Assembly: GCA_900318085.1 (NCBI GenBank)
Contig: ONJF01000001.1
Span: 96,557 to 160,556, forward strand
Source: an uncultured Bacteroidales bacterium
Lineage (GTDB): Bacteria > Bacteroidota > Bacteroidia > Bacteroidales > F082
Direction: 5' to 3'
DNA: 64,000 bases
The notes under the pieces were generated by a model. It saw nothing but the letters and a program-made list of their open reading frames with translations, did not search any database and had not been told where the DNA came from. Every line of letters starts with the position of its first letter. The stretch's first letter is position 1. The position numbers and the translations under genes are program-made. This document shows positions 1 through 8,795 of the stretch, piece by piece.

Positions 1-935
1 ATCAAAAAGATACAAGATCGGGATTCGGTGAAGGCTTGCTCGAGGCTGGCCGCCGCAACCCCAAGGTGGTGGCTTTTTGCGCCGACCTCACCCCATCGGT
101 GAAAATGGGCGACTTCGCCAAGGAATTCCCCGAGCGTTTCTTCCAGACGGGCATCGCCGAAGCCAATATGATCGACATGGCAGCCGGCATGGCATTGAGT
201 GGTTTCGTGCCGTTCACAGGCACTTTCGCGGCTTTCTCGACAGGCCGCGTCTACGACCAGATCCGCCAATGTGTGGCCTATTCCAACAAGAACGTCAAGA
301 TTGCCGCCTCGCACGCCGGTGTCACCCTTGGTGAAGACGGTGCTACACACCAGATTCTCGAGGACATCGCATTGATGAAGGTGCTGCCTAACATGACCGT
401 CATCGTGCCTTGCGATTTCAACCAGACCAAGAATGCCACCCTCGCCGCCGCCGAGTACGAAGGCCCTGTCTATCTGCGCTTCGGTCGCCCGAAAGTGCCG
501 AACTTCACCCCTGTGGACGAGAAGTTTGTTATCGGCAAGGCACAACTGCTGCAAGAAGGCACTGACGTGACCATCTTCGCTTGTGGCCACCTCGTGTGGA
601 AAGCAGTGCAGGCCCTGCCTATCCTGAAGGAGATGGGCATCAATGCGGAACTCATCAACATCCACACCATCAAGCCTCTTGACGTGGAGGCCGTGCTCAA
701 ATCGGTCAGCAAGACCCGCTGCGTGGTCACCGCCGAGGAGCATCAGCGCAATGGCGGACTGGGCGACAGCATCGCACAGGTGTTGGCCTTGCATCAGCCT
801 TGCCCGATGGAGATGGTTGCGGTCAATGACGTGTTTGGACAAAGCGGCACGCCCGATGAGCTGCTGCAGTTCTTCCACCTCGACACGCCCGACATTGTGG
901 AGGCCGTGAAAAAAGTAGTGGCTCGCAAACAATAA
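1..935 (+). CDS. transketolase, C-terminal subunit (5' end outside window)
   Basis: This is the pyrimidine-binding plus C-terminal half of a split transketolase, which with an N-terminal partner moves two-carbon units in the non-oxidative pentose phosphate pathway (family knowledge). The frame is open from base 3 and reads K-D-T-R-S-G-F-G-E-G before the first possible internal start (TTG at 36). That is the conserved opening of the family, so the gene begins upstream of the window and only a few residues are missing. Visible motifs are ADLTPSVKM, the FPERFFQTGIAEANM segment that carries the catalytic Glu of the pyrimidine domain, and SHAGVTLGEDGATHQ. About 310 residues is usual; 299 are seen after position 36. 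The N-terminal subunit gene should lie immediately upstream. Identification is firm; the true start is not visible. Confidence 0.93.
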   Translation, partial: QKDTRSGFGEGLLEAGRRNPKVVAFCADLTPSVKMGDFAKEFPERFFQTGIAEANMIDMAAGMALSGFVPFTGTFAAFSTGRVYDQIRQCVAYSNKNVKIAASHAGVTLGEDGATHQILEDIALMKVLPNMTVIVPCDFNQTKNATLAAAEYEGPVYLRFGRPKVPNFTPVDEKFVIGKAQLLQEGTDVTIFACGHLVWKAVQALPILKEMGINAELINIHTIKPLDVEAVLKSVSKTRCVVTAEEHQRNGGLGDSIAQVLALHQPCPMEMVAVNDVFGQSGTPDELLQFFHLDTPDIVEAVKKVVARKQ

Positions 936-959
936 AGAATAAAAACAGACGATATTAAT

Positions 960-1092
960 GAGATTCCCCTGCGGGGAATGGAGTCGTAAGTTTTTTGTGT
1001 AATGCGGCGGCTTGTGAAGTTAACAAGTCGTAAGACGCATGAAGCCGCCGCCTTTTAACTATAGACAGAACTCCATTCCCGAAGTGAAACTC
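960..1092. repeat. palindromic intergenic element, family A copy 1
   Basis: The left end reads GATTCCCCTGCGGGGAATG, itself a hairpin, followed by GAG. The right end (1071-1092) starts CTCCATTCCC, the inverse of the left end, but its last part has decayed. Inside is a second stem, GGCGGCTT (about 1006-1013) against AAGCCGCC (about 1042-1049), enclosing a CTTGT/ACAAG hairpin. A second copy with better-preserved ends lies at 20366-20505. Both copies sit just downstream of a stop codon on the + strand. No ORF is inside, so it could be a MITE-like element or a transcript-end structure. Confidence 0.75.
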
Positions 1093-1113
1093 ACAAACTA
1101 AAAGATCGATTCA

Positions 1114-2286
1114 ATGAAAAGAATAACCTTTGTATTGTTATCCTTGGCCATTCTTACCCTGTTGCCTTCCTGTAACAACAAGAAGGAAGAACCCCAGGAG
1201 CAACCCAAGGCCATGAATGTCATTTATATGATTGGCGATGGCATGGCATTGCCTCAAGTCTATGCCGCTATGTTGGCCTCGCATGACAAGATGACGTTCT
1301 CGCAATTCCCATACATCGGCGTGGTCGACACCCATTCGGCCAGCAACGACATCACTGACTCGGCTGCGGCTGGTACGGCTTTGGCCAGCGACCACAAGAC
1401 CAACAACGCCATGTTGGGCGTGAATCCGGACTCCATACCCGTGAAGACGGTGCTTGAGGTGATGGCGGAACAAGGCAAGGAGACGGGCATTGTGGTTTCG
1501 AGTTATGTCACCCACGCCACACCTGCCGCTTTCTATGCCAAGGTGCCGCATCGCAAGCAGTATGAAGAAATCGCCATGCAGATGGCGGAGAATCCGTACC
1601 TCAACTTGATCATCGGCGGCGGCATGAAGTATTTCAACCAACGTAAGGACAGCCTCGACCTCGTCGCACGCATGGAGAACGAACTAGGCTGGAAGGTGTA
1701 TGACACCCTCGACAATATCGACATCACCTGCAAGAAATATGCGGTGATGGCTAACGATAACCATATGCCACCGGCTGCCGAGCGTGGCGACTTCCTCCCG
1801 CGTGCCGTGAAGACGGCCTTGAAGACGTTGGACAGCGCCGAGAATGGCTTCTTCCTCATGGTGGAAGGCTCACAGATCGACTTCGCTTGCCACGGCAACG
1901 ACTCCACCTGGATGATGGACGAGATGCTCGACTTCGACTATGCCATCAAGGTGGCCCTGGACTATGCCAAGGAGAAAGGCAACACCCTCGTCGTCGTCAC
2001 TGCCGACCACGAGACGGGTGGACTCACCTTGCCCGACCCACAAGGCAAGTACACCAATGTGGTGTTCGATTATTCCACGGGTAGCCACACCTGCCTGCCA
2101 GTGCTGGTGTATGCCTATGGCCCTGGTGCCGAACAGTTCACGGGCTGGATGCAGAATACCGAACTCAAGGGCAAGATCTTGAATGCCTGTGGCTACGAGA
2201 ACATCGGTGACGGCCTTCCCGAAGGGAAAGGACCGAAAATCATGCCCCGCAAGGTGAATCTCGACTCGCATCCTTCTCCGAAATAA
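1114..2286 (+). CDS. alkaline phosphatase family lipoprotein (PhoA-like)
   Basis: A phosphomonoesterase of the alkaline phosphatase superfamily, expected in the periplasm or on the outer membrane. Residues 1-20 form a lipoprotein signal ending LLPSC, with lipidation predicted at Cys20. Metal-binding Asp42 sits in MIGDGM and the nucleophile Ser83 in ITDSAAAGTALA. Further metal ligands fit TADHETGG and GSHT near the C-terminus. At 390 residues it is short for PhoA but normal for the compact Bacteroidota members. The ATG at 1114 gives a clean signal peptide. It is separated by 11 nt from the glycosyltransferase gene at 2298, so the two may be co-transcribed although their functions do not obviously connect. 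Confidence 0.9.
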   Translation: MKRITFVLLSLAILTLLPSCNNKKEEPQEQPKAMNVIYMIGDGMALPQVYAAMLASHDKMTFSQFPYIGVVDTHSASNDITDSAAAGTALASDHKTNNAMLGVNPDSIPVKTVLEVMAEQGKETGIVVSSYVTHATPAAFYAKVPHRKQYEEIAMQMAENPYLNLIIGGGMKYFNQRKDSLDLVARMENELGWKVYDTLDNIDITCKKYAVMANDNHMPPAAERGDFLPRAVKTALKTLDSAENGFFLMVEGSQIDFACHGNDSTWMMDEMLDFDYAIKVALDYAKEKGNTLVVVTADHETGGLTLPDPQGKYTNVVFDYSTGSHTCLPVLVYAYGPGAEQFTGWMQNTELKGKILNACGYENIGDGLPEGKGPKIMPRKVNLDSHPSPK

Positions 2287-2297
2287 TACCGTAGCGC

Positions 2298-4250
2298 ATG
2301 AAACTTTCCGTCGTCATCGTCAACTACAACGTCGAGTATTTCCTCGAGCAGTGCCTGCACTCGGTGCGCCGCGCCATGCAAGGCATCGAGGGCGAGGTGT
2401 TTGTGGTCGACAACAACTCCGTCGACGGATCGTTGAAGATGCTGGCCCAGAAGTTCCCCGAGGTGAAGGTCATCGCCAACAAGGAAAATGTGGGCTTCAG
2501 CCGTGCCAACAACCAAGCCATCCGCATCTCGACAGGGGAGTATGTCTTGCTCCTCAACCCCGACACCGTGGTGGAGGACGACACTTTCACGAAATGTATC
2601 GCCTTCATGGACAGCCATCCCGATGCGGGAGGCCTCGGCGTGAAGATGGTGGACGGCAAGGGACAGTTTCTGCCCGAGTCGAAGCGTGGACTGCCTACGC
2701 CAGCCACGGCGTTCTATAAGATGTTTGGCCTTTGCAAACTCTTTCCTCACAGCAAGCGCTTCGCCCGTTATTACATGGGTCATCTCTCCAACGACGAAAC
2801 CAATGAGGTGGAGATTCTTGCCGGCGCCTTCATGCTGATGCGCAAGGAGACCTTGGACAAGGTAGGCTTGTTGGACGAGACCTTCTTCATGTATGGCGAG
2901 GACATCGACCTTTCGTACCGCATCACGCAGGGCGGATACAAGAACTACTATTTCCCGGAGACGCGCATCATCCATTACAAGGGCGAGAGCACCAAGAAGA
3001 CCAGTGTCAACTATGTGTTCGTGTTCTACCGCGCCATGGAGATCTTTGCCAAGAAGCATTTCGGCAACACCTGGGCCAAGTCGTTCTCGTTTCTCATCAA
3101 TATGGCCATCTACATCAAGGCCTTCTTCGCCCTCGTGTCGCAGTTCTTCCACAAGGCAGCCATCCCGTTCCTCGACGCGGTGTTGGGTTATGGAGGATTG
3201 GCGGCCATCAGCTATTATTGGGGTCGCAGCACCATCTACGCTGGTGTTGGCAGTTATCCGACGCTACTCTTTGCCGCCGTGTTGCCGGCCTATATCCTGA
3301 TTTGGCTGCTGTCGACCTATTTTACTGGAGGTTACGACAAACCGTATAACATTGGCAAGGCCGTGCTCGGTGTGGCGTTTGGCAGCGGTATCATCCTGGT
3401 GCTTTATGCCTTGCTGCCCGAGAGCCTGCGTTTCTCGCGTGCCCTGATTCTTTTCGGCATGCTGTGGCTGGCACTGGAGATGAGCCTCACACGGTGCATC
3501 GGCATCCTCACGGGCAATGAGAACTTCCAGTCGAAACGGACGGAGAAGAAACGCTTCCTTGTCATCGGTAGCCCTGAAGAGACGCAGCGTGTCAACGCCA
3601 TTTTGGAGAGCACCTCCATCAAGCCCGACTTCATCGGACTGGTGAGCTCTGAGACGCAAGGGGAGGCCCCCGAGGGTTTCATCGGTAACCTCTCTCAGGT
3701 GCCCGACATCATCGAGATCTACAAGATTACAGAGGTCATCTTCTGTTCCAAGGATGTGCCGCATCAAGTCATCATTGACAAGATGGTGGACTGGCATGCC
3801 ACCAATGTCGACTATAAGATCGCTCCCGAGGACAGTCTGTCTATCATTGGCAGCAACAGCATCAACACGCGTGGCGACCTCTATACCGTCGACATCAAAG
3901 CCATCGACACGGTGGCCAACCGCCGCAACAAGCGCCTCTTCGATGTGGTGATGAGTGTGTTCAGCATCGTCTTCTGGCTGCCTTTGGCTTTGGTGGTGAA
4001 GAAGCCTGTGCGATTCCTGAAGAACGCCTTCTTCGTCTTGTTGGGCCGCCGCACATGGGTAGGCTATTGCCCGACGGAAGATGCCACACAAAAACTCCCC
4101 AAGATCCGCAAGGGCGTATACCACCCCGCTTCGTATATGGAAAAGGACATCGAGACCGATGCCCTGAACCAGATGAATCTGCTGTATGCGCGCGACTACA
4201 CCGTCTGGAAAGATGCCGAAATCTTTTTCAGGTCGGTGGCGGCCAAATGA
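2298..4250 (+). CDS. GT2 family glycosyltransferase fused to membrane/sugar-transferase-like tail
   Basis: Residues 1 to about 260 are a GT-A glycosyltransferase of the GT2 type (rhamnosyltransferase WbbL-like). They show SVVIVNYN at the start, VVDNNSVDGS at 37-45, LNPDT at 86-90 as the nucleotide-sugar/metal site, and GEDIDLSYR near 203. Several hydrophobic segments follow (about 270-400), then a Rossmann-like stretch beginning RFLVIGSPEET, and a final segment NKRLFDVVMSVFS that resembles the membrane helix of polyprenyl-phosphate sugar transferases. The catalytic domain normally following that helix is not recognisable. Role is inferred: addition of a sugar to a cell-surface polysaccharide at the inner membrane. 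The gene ends 11 nt before a strong terminator. Confidence 0.85.
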   Translation: MKLSVVIVNYNVEYFLEQCLHSVRRAMQGIEGEVFVVDNNSVDGSLKMLAQKFPEVKVIANKENVGFSRANNQAIRISTGEYVLLLNPDTVVEDDTFTKCIAFMDSHPDAGGLGVKMVDGKGQFLPESKRGLPTPATAFYKMFGLCKLFPHSKRFARYYMGHLSNDETNEVEILAGAFMLMRKETLDKVGLLDETFFMYGEDIDLSYRITQGGYKNYYFPETRIIHYKGESTKKTSVNYVFVFYRAMEIFAKKHFGNTWAKSFSFLINMAIYIKAFFALVSQFFHKAAIPFLDAVLGYGGLAAISYYWGRSTIYAGVGSYPTLLFAAVLPAYILIWLLSTYFTGGYDKPYNIGKAVLGVAFGSGIILVLYALLPESLRFSRALILFGMLWLALEMSLTRCIGILTGNENFQSKRTEKKRFLVIGSPEETQRVNAILESTSIKPDFIGLVSSETQGEAPEGFIGNLSQVPDIIEIYKITEVIFCSKDVPHQVIIDKMVDWHATNVDYKIAPEDSLSIIGSNSINTRGDLYTVDIKAIDTVANRRNKRLFDVVMSVFSIVFWLPLALVVKKPVRFLKNAFFVLLGRRTWVGYCPTEDATQKLPKIRKGVYHPASYMEKDIETDALNQMNLLYARDYTVWKDAEIFFRSVAAK

Positions 4251-4260
4251 GTGACAAAGA

Positions 4261-4291
4261 AAAAGCCTCGGTGGTGAACCGAGGCTTTTTT
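4261..4291 (+). terminator. rho-independent terminator after the GT2 gene
   Basis: AAGCCTCGG and CCGAGGCTT form a 9-bp GC-rich stem with loop TGGTGAA, followed by a run of T. It begins 11 nt after the glycosyltransferase stop. It lies 7 nt from the 3' end of the convergent gene on the minus strand, so it may act in both directions; the reverse strand also has a short T run from the leading A tract. Confidence 0.9.
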
Positions 4292-4297
4292 GTTTGT

Positions 4298-5686
4298 TTA
4301 GTGTTGGATGGTCATCAACCGAATGTAATTGAGTAACTTGTTGCTCCACTCGGCATCACCTGGCAGTTGGTAACGGGTGTTGCCTTTAGGGTCAGGAGTG
4401 AAAAGGGTCTCGCCTGTAGGCGTGAGGGTGATCCATCCGCGTTGGGAGATTTGGTAGATGGCCTCGTCGCCTTCCACCGCGTTGATGACGGCCAGCGGAT
4501 CCCACATCTTCTGGAATTTGTCTTCGACAAGGAACTCATAGATCCATTTGATGGGGTGGACATCGGTCCAACTCAAGTCTTCGATGACTTGCTTGGCGGA
4601 GTAATAGAGCGGGTCGCCCACCTCGCCAGGTGAGAAGACGATGTCGACATCTTTGGGCATCATCTCGAAGAATTTCAATGAGTATTCAATGGCTGCGGTG
4701 AGGTTGTAGTCATGCTCGAACGAGTCGCCAAACACACCGCCCATGATATAGATGTCTTTTATCTTCTTTTGCACGAGTTCCAGGCCGGTCATCGGGCTGA
4801 ACTCGTCGGGACCCGACTGAAGCAGACGCGACAGGCAAGTGACGAAACCGACAGAGACGACGGTCACCGACTTGTCGGGCTGTTGGGCCAGGATCTTGCG
4901 GTAGAGTTTGTAGCCATCCATGTATTCGCCGTCATCACCCACAGTACGCTTGAAGATGGGCTGGCCTTCGGTGTTGCGGGCATAGGCCATGTTGTGGTAG
5001 GGGATGAAGACACGAGGTGCCTTCACGCCAAACTTCTCCAGGCCGATGGGGATGTCGGGATACCCGTAGTAATTGTTCAACACATCGACGGCATCGGCAT
5101 TGGCACGGTTCATGCGGTCGACGACGACACCGAGCAGGTTGCAGCGTTTCATGTCCATGTAACGGTAGAGCATCATCAGGGCGAAGAGGTCGTCGGTCGA
5201 GCTACCCATATCGCAGTCGTAGATGATGCGGATGTCTTTTTGCTCGTAGTTGGACTTGACGCTGATGCCGAATTTGTTGGAATAGACGATCTGCTGCTCG
5301 TTCTCGCGGGCAAAAGCGAGGGCAGCGGCCAAGCTGTCTTCAGGGAAGGGTTTGTTGCTGTCAAAATAGTAGTCGCCCTTGTCGGGATCGTACCAACCGC
5401 CTACGATGTTCTCGTGGGCATGGGCATGCTTGAGTACCTTGCGGATGCTCTTGCGACTGAAACTGTTCTGCGTTTCTTTATAGGATACCATAATCCCTTC
5501 GGTAGGCTGGCGCATGGTGTTGAGATCCAAGGTGAAGCCTTTGGGATACATCTGCCCCATGACATAAATGACATTGGCCATGTCCTTGTCGGAGAGACGG
5601 TAGTCTTTGGCGTCTTTTTTCTGCGCAAACCCCATGGGGATGGCCATGAAAGCGACTAAAACAAAGGTGATAAAGCGTTTCATCAT
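4298..5686 (-). CDS. secreted nucleoside-hydrolase-like protein, copy 1
   Basis: The C-terminal two thirds resemble inosine/uridine-preferring nucleoside hydrolases, which cleave the N-glycosidic bond of ribonucleosides. The metal/ribose signature is IIYDCDMGSSTDDLFAL (residues about 154-170), with Asp157, Asp159, Asp165 and Asp166, a longer form of the usual DxDxxxDD. FSPGEVGDP near the C-terminus fits the later substrate loop. Residues 1-21 are a signal peptide ending GFAQ, so the protein is exported, whereas classical IunH enzymes are cytoplasmic and about 310 residues. The roughly 130 residues between signal and hydrolase domain are an extra module I do not recognise. ATG codons at 5686 and 5683 are equally possible starts. 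A close paralogue follows upstream at 5746-7110. Confidence 0.75.
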   Translation of the reverse strand: MMKRFITFVLVAFMAIPMGFAQKKDAKDYRLSDKDMANVIYVMGQMYPKGFTLDLNTMRQPTEGIMVSYKETQNSFSRKSIRKVLKHAHAHENIVGGWYDPDKGDYYFDSNKPFPEDSLAAALAFARENEQQIVYSNKFGISVKSNYEQKDIRIIYDCDMGSSTDDLFALMMLYRYMDMKRCNLLGVVVDRMNRANADAVDVLNNYYGYPDIPIGLEKFGVKAPRVFIPYHNMAYARNTEGQPIFKRTVGDDGEYMDGYKLYRKILAQQPDKSVTVVSVGFVTCLSRLLQSGPDEFSPMTGLELVQKKIKDIYIMGGVFGDSFEHDYNLTAAIEYSLKFFEMMPKDVDIVFSPGEVGDPLYYSAKQVIEDLSWTDVHPIKWIYEFLVEDKFQKMWDPLAVINAVEGDEAIYQISQRGWITLTPTGETLFTPDPKGNTRYQLPGDAEWSNKLLNYIRLMTIQH

Positions 5687-5745
5687 TTCAATCTTTAGAT
5701 TTAAGTCTATATACTCTCAACTCTAAACACTAAACTCTCAACTCA

Positions 5746-7110
5746 TCAATGTTGAATAGCCATCAGGCGAATATACTTGAGCACCATATCGCACCACACG
5801 GCGTCTCCAGGATGTTGGTAACGAGCGTTGCCCTTCGGGTCGGCCTTGAAGAGGGTCTCGCCATTGGGGGTGAGGGTCACCCAGCCGCGTTCGGAGAGTT
5901 CATAGAAGTCGTCGCCTTCTACGGCTTGGAGGACAGCCTGCGGGTCCCACATCTTTTGGCCCGTGTTGCAGTTCAGGAATTGGTAGGTCCATTTGATGGG
6001 GTGGAGGTCGGTCCAACTCATGTCTGAGATGACGGTCTCGGGACGGTAGTCAAGCGGGTCGCCCACCTCACCGGGTGAGAAGACGATGTCGACTTCCTTG
6101 GGCAGCAGCTCAAAGAACTTCAAAGAGAAATCGATGGCCTGCTTGAAGTTGTAGTCGGGCTCGACGGCTTTGCCGAACACACCGCCCATGGCGTAGATGT
6201 CTTTCACCTTGGCGCGGACCAGCTCGACGCCGTTGAGGGGTGAGAACTCATCGGGACCGGATTCGAGCAGTCGAGCCAGGGTCGTGACAAGACCGATGGA
6301 GGCGATGGTGACGCTGTGGTCGGGCTGTTCGCTCAACAGTTTACGGTAGAGTTTGTAGCCTTCCATATAGGTGCCGTTGTCACCAACGCTGCGTTTGAAC
6401 ATCGGAACACCTTCCGTGGAACGGGCATACGGGAGGTTGTGGTAGGTGATCCACACATGGGTGTCCTTCTGTCCGTCGGTCTCTAAACCGATAGGGATGT
6501 CCGGGTAACCATAGAAGTTATTCATCACGTCGACGATGTCGGCATTGGCCTTGCCCATGCGGTCGACGATGACGCCGATGAGGTTGCAGCGTTTCATGTC
6601 CATGTAGCGGTAGAGCATCATCAGAGCGAAGAGGTCGTCGGTCGAACTGCCCATGTCGCAGTCGAGGATGACGCGGATGTCGCGTTGCTCATAGTTCGTC
6701 CAGATGTTGATGTCTTTCGAGGCTACATAAACGGTGTGTTGGTCATTGTCGCGTGCGAATTGCACGGCGGCAGCGAGGCTGTCCTCGGGGAACGAACGGT
6801 TGCTGTCGAAGTAGTACTTGTCTTCCTCTGCGTTGTACCAGCCACCCACGAGGTTGTTGTGGGCGCGAGCATGCTTGATGACGGCAGGGATGCTCTTGCG
6901 GTCGAAGCTGTTTTGTGTAGCTTTGTAGGAGACAATCAAGCCTTCGGTAGGCTGGCGCATGGTGTTGAGGTCGAGGGTGAATCCGTCGGGATACATCTGT
7001 CCCATGGCATAGATGACATTGACCAGCTCTTTGTCGGTCAGCTTCTCTTGGGCGAAGCCGAACGAGGTCAGAGCGAGGAACATCACGATAAGGAGTCTTG
7101 CTTTTTTCAT
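5746..7110 (-). CDS. secreted nucleoside-hydrolase-like protein, copy 2
   Basis: A tandem paralogue of the gene at 4298-5686, alignable over its whole length with the same order of parts: signal peptide (ends GFAQ), an extra N-terminal module containing NVIYAMGQMYP and DLNTMRQPTEG, then the hydrolase domain with ILDCDMGSSTDDLFAL. The two genes are 59 nt apart on the same strand, and this one is first in transcription order. Side-chain differences are spread evenly, which suggests an old duplication rather than a recent copy. Substrate is unknown; the purine/pyrimidine preference cannot be read from the sequence. The GH109 gene lies further upstream on the same strand, so a shared role in scavenging host-derived sugars or nucleosides is possible but unproven. 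Confidence 0.75.
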   Translation of the reverse strand: MKKARLLIVMFLALTSFGFAQEKLTDKELVNVIYAMGQMYPDGFTLDLNTMRQPTEGLIVSYKATQNSFDRKSIPAVIKHARAHNNLVGGWYNAEEDKYYFDSNRSFPEDSLAAAVQFARDNDQHTVYVASKDINIWTNYEQRDIRVILDCDMGSSTDDLFALMMLYRYMDMKRCNLIGVIVDRMGKANADIVDVMNNFYGYPDIPIGLETDGQKDTHVWITYHNLPYARSTEGVPMFKRSVGDNGTYMEGYKLYRKLLSEQPDHSVTIASIGLVTTLARLLESGPDEFSPLNGVELVRAKVKDIYAMGGVFGKAVEPDYNFKQAIDFSLKFFELLPKEVDIVFSPGEVGDPLDYRPETVISDMSWTDLHPIKWTYQFLNCNTGQKMWDPQAVLQAVEGDDFYELSERGWVTLTPNGETLFKADPKGNARYQHPGDAVWCDMVLKYIRLMAIQH

Positions 7111-7157
7111 ATTTGTAAGTTTTTAATTGGTTGATAATTGCGAGTGTTGAGCCGTCA

Positions 7158-7215
7158 GCTATAAGCTATGTTGCTTCTTTGCTTATAGCTTACGGCTTAT
7201 AGCTTATAGCTTAAA
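7158..7215. repeat. AT-rich inverted repeat between GH109 and nucleoside-hydrolase genes
   Basis: AGCTATAAGC (7158-7167) and GCTTATAGCT (7181-7190) are perfect 10-bp arms. The motif GCTTATAGCTTA then repeats to the GH109 stop. It may end the GH109 transcript. Similar low-complexity, word-like repeats sit between other gene pairs in this window (about 5708-5746, 42387-42454). Confidence 0.6.
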
Positions 7216-7217
7216 GC

Positions 7218-8636
7218 TTATTGTGCATGCTTATAGCCTTTCACCTTATCCCAGTCGCCACGCGTGAAGTCGGGCATCTGCACCGGCATACCGCCATTGG
7301 CGATGGAGGCGGCGGTCAGCTCACCGAGGCAGGACCATTCGGCGGCGTCGTAGACGTCTTGGTCAAGCGGCAGGCCATGTTGCAGGCAGTAGATGAGGCG
7401 ATAGTCCATGATGAAGTCCATGCCGCCATGTCCGCCAACTTCCTTGGCTTTCTTTTCGATTTCAACCGCGATAGGGTGGAGGTAATTCTTCAAGATCATG
7501 TCGCGCACCTCAGCAGGAACGAAGCCGTGAGGGTTGAGTTTGGTGCCTTCGGGCAGGAAACCGGTGTGGAATTTGTCCTCGAGCACGGTGAAGCCTTCGA
7601 TGGGGTATTTGTTGGCAAAGCCTTCGGTGCCGGTAAGTTGGTACAGACGGTTGTAGGGCCTATAGGTGTAGACGTTATGTTCAATCAGGAAAGTCTTGCC
7701 TTTCTCGGTCTGGATCATCGTGGTGGTCATGTCGCCGTTGGCGAAGTCATCGACGCCCATCAGTTCCTTGGCGATTTTCTTGCCATTGTAGGACGGCGTG
7801 CTCATACAGACGAGGGTCTTCATGCGGTCGCCGCGGTGGATATTGAAGGCTTGGCAGAGGGGCCCGAGGCCGTGGGTGGGGTAGACGTCGCCGGCATGGG
7901 CTTGGTTGAATTCAAGACGCCAGTTTTCGTAGTATTCGCGCCAATAGGGCTCCAGGTTATGGATGTAGGCGCCTTCGCCATGGATGAGTTCGCCGAACAT
8001 GCCTTGTTGGGCCATGTTGAGGGCGGTCAACTCGAAGAAGTCGTAGCAGCAGTTCTCGAGCATCATGCAGTGGCGTTGGGTCTGTTCGGCCACGTCGACG
8101 AGTTGCCAGCATTCTTCAATGGTGGTGGCAGCAGGCACTTCGAGGGCCACGTGTTTGCCATGTTGCATGGCGTAGGTGGCCATCATGACGTGGGTCTGCC
8201 AGTTGGTGCAGATGTAGACGAGGTCGATGTCATCGCGCTCGCAGAGTTCGCGCCAGCCGTCACGACCTGTATAGGCGGCGGCACGCGGCAGTTTTTTCGC
8301 TTCAAGGATGTTGGTCTGCACGGCTTCCACGCGGTCGGGCTCGATGTCGCATAAGGCCACGACAGTCACGCCGTCAATGTAGGTCATGCGGTCGACGGCA
8401 TCGGGACCGCGCATGCCGAGGCCGATGAAGCCGATGCGGACATTCTCGATTGGGGCGACAGCGAGCTGAAGGACGCTCTTTTGACCTTCGACGCGCAAAG
8501 GCTCGTCGAAGAGGATGCTGTTGTCGACGATGACATAGTTGCCCTTGCGGGTGTCAGCTCCTCTTTGGGCATTGCAGACGAGGGCAGCAGCCAGCAGGAG
8601 TAGGGTGAGGAGGAGGTGGGGGATTCTGTTTTTCAT
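7218..8636 (-). CDS. GH109-type glycoside hydrolase (Gfo/Idh/MocA fold)
   Basis: The protein resembles family GH109, NAD-dependent alpha-N-acetylgalactosaminidases that act by transient oxidation of the substrate. It has a signal peptide ending VCNAQ. A Rossmann domain begins near residue 65 with IGFIGLGMRGPDAV (the GxGxxG NAD site), followed by VVALCDIEPDRV. HVALEVPAATTIEECW and MMLENCCYD are typical GH109 blocks. The frame is open well upstream of 8636, but the ATG at 8636 gives the signal peptide and normal length (472 residues); the upstream part is antisense to the kinase gene. It is divergent from the sugar kinase at 8796, which would suit a pathway releasing and then phosphorylating GalNAc. 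Enzyme specificity is by family resemblance only. Confidence 0.88.
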   Translation of the reverse strand: MKNRIPHLLLTLLLLAAALVCNAQRGADTRKGNYVIVDNSILFDEPLRVEGQKSVLQLAVAPIENVRIGFIGLGMRGPDAVDRMTYIDGVTVVALCDIEPDRVEAVQTNILEAKKLPRAAAYTGRDGWRELCERDDIDLVYICTNWQTHVMMATYAMQHGKHVALEVPAATTIEECWQLVDVAEQTQRHCMMLENCCYDFFELTALNMAQQGMFGELIHGEGAYIHNLEPYWREYYENWRLEFNQAHAGDVYPTHGLGPLCQAFNIHRGDRMKTLVCMSTPSYNGKKIAKELMGVDDFANGDMTTTMIQTEKGKTFLIEHNVYTYRPYNRLYQLTGTEGFANKYPIEGFTVLEDKFHTGFLPEGTKLNPHGFVPAEVRDMILKNYLHPIAVEIEKKAKEVGGHGGMDFIMDYRLIYCLQHGLPLDQDVYDAAEWSCLGELTAASIANGGMPVQMPDFTRGDWDKVKGYKHAQ

Positions 8637-8770
8637 GTGGTTTATGTGTTTGGAAGCCCTACACTGCACTGCGTTTGTGTAGGGTAAATTAAGGTATCGT
8701 GCCTTCGGCACGAGGTGACCCTCGAGCCTAAAAGTCATTGCAAAATTAGAAAATATCCATTCAAAATTCC

Positions 8771-8778
8771 TATCTTCG
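8771..8778 (+). promoter_or_regulatory. possible -7 element for the sugar kinase
   Basis: TATCTTCG differs at one base from the Bacteroidota -7 consensus TAnnTTTG and lies 17 nt before the ATG at 8796. Confidence 0.45.
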
Positions 8779-8795
8779 CCAAAAATTTCAGTGTA

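Noticed and set aside
2193-4349. Long minus-strand open frames (319 and 361 codons) opposite the glycosyltransferase gene
   Set aside because: They are antisense to a well-conserved gene, rich in His/Val/Glu runs typical of shadow frames in GC-biased third positions, and match no family.
7221-8354. 377-codon + strand frame opposite GH109
   Set aside because: Antisense to conserved GH109 motifs; no start context.
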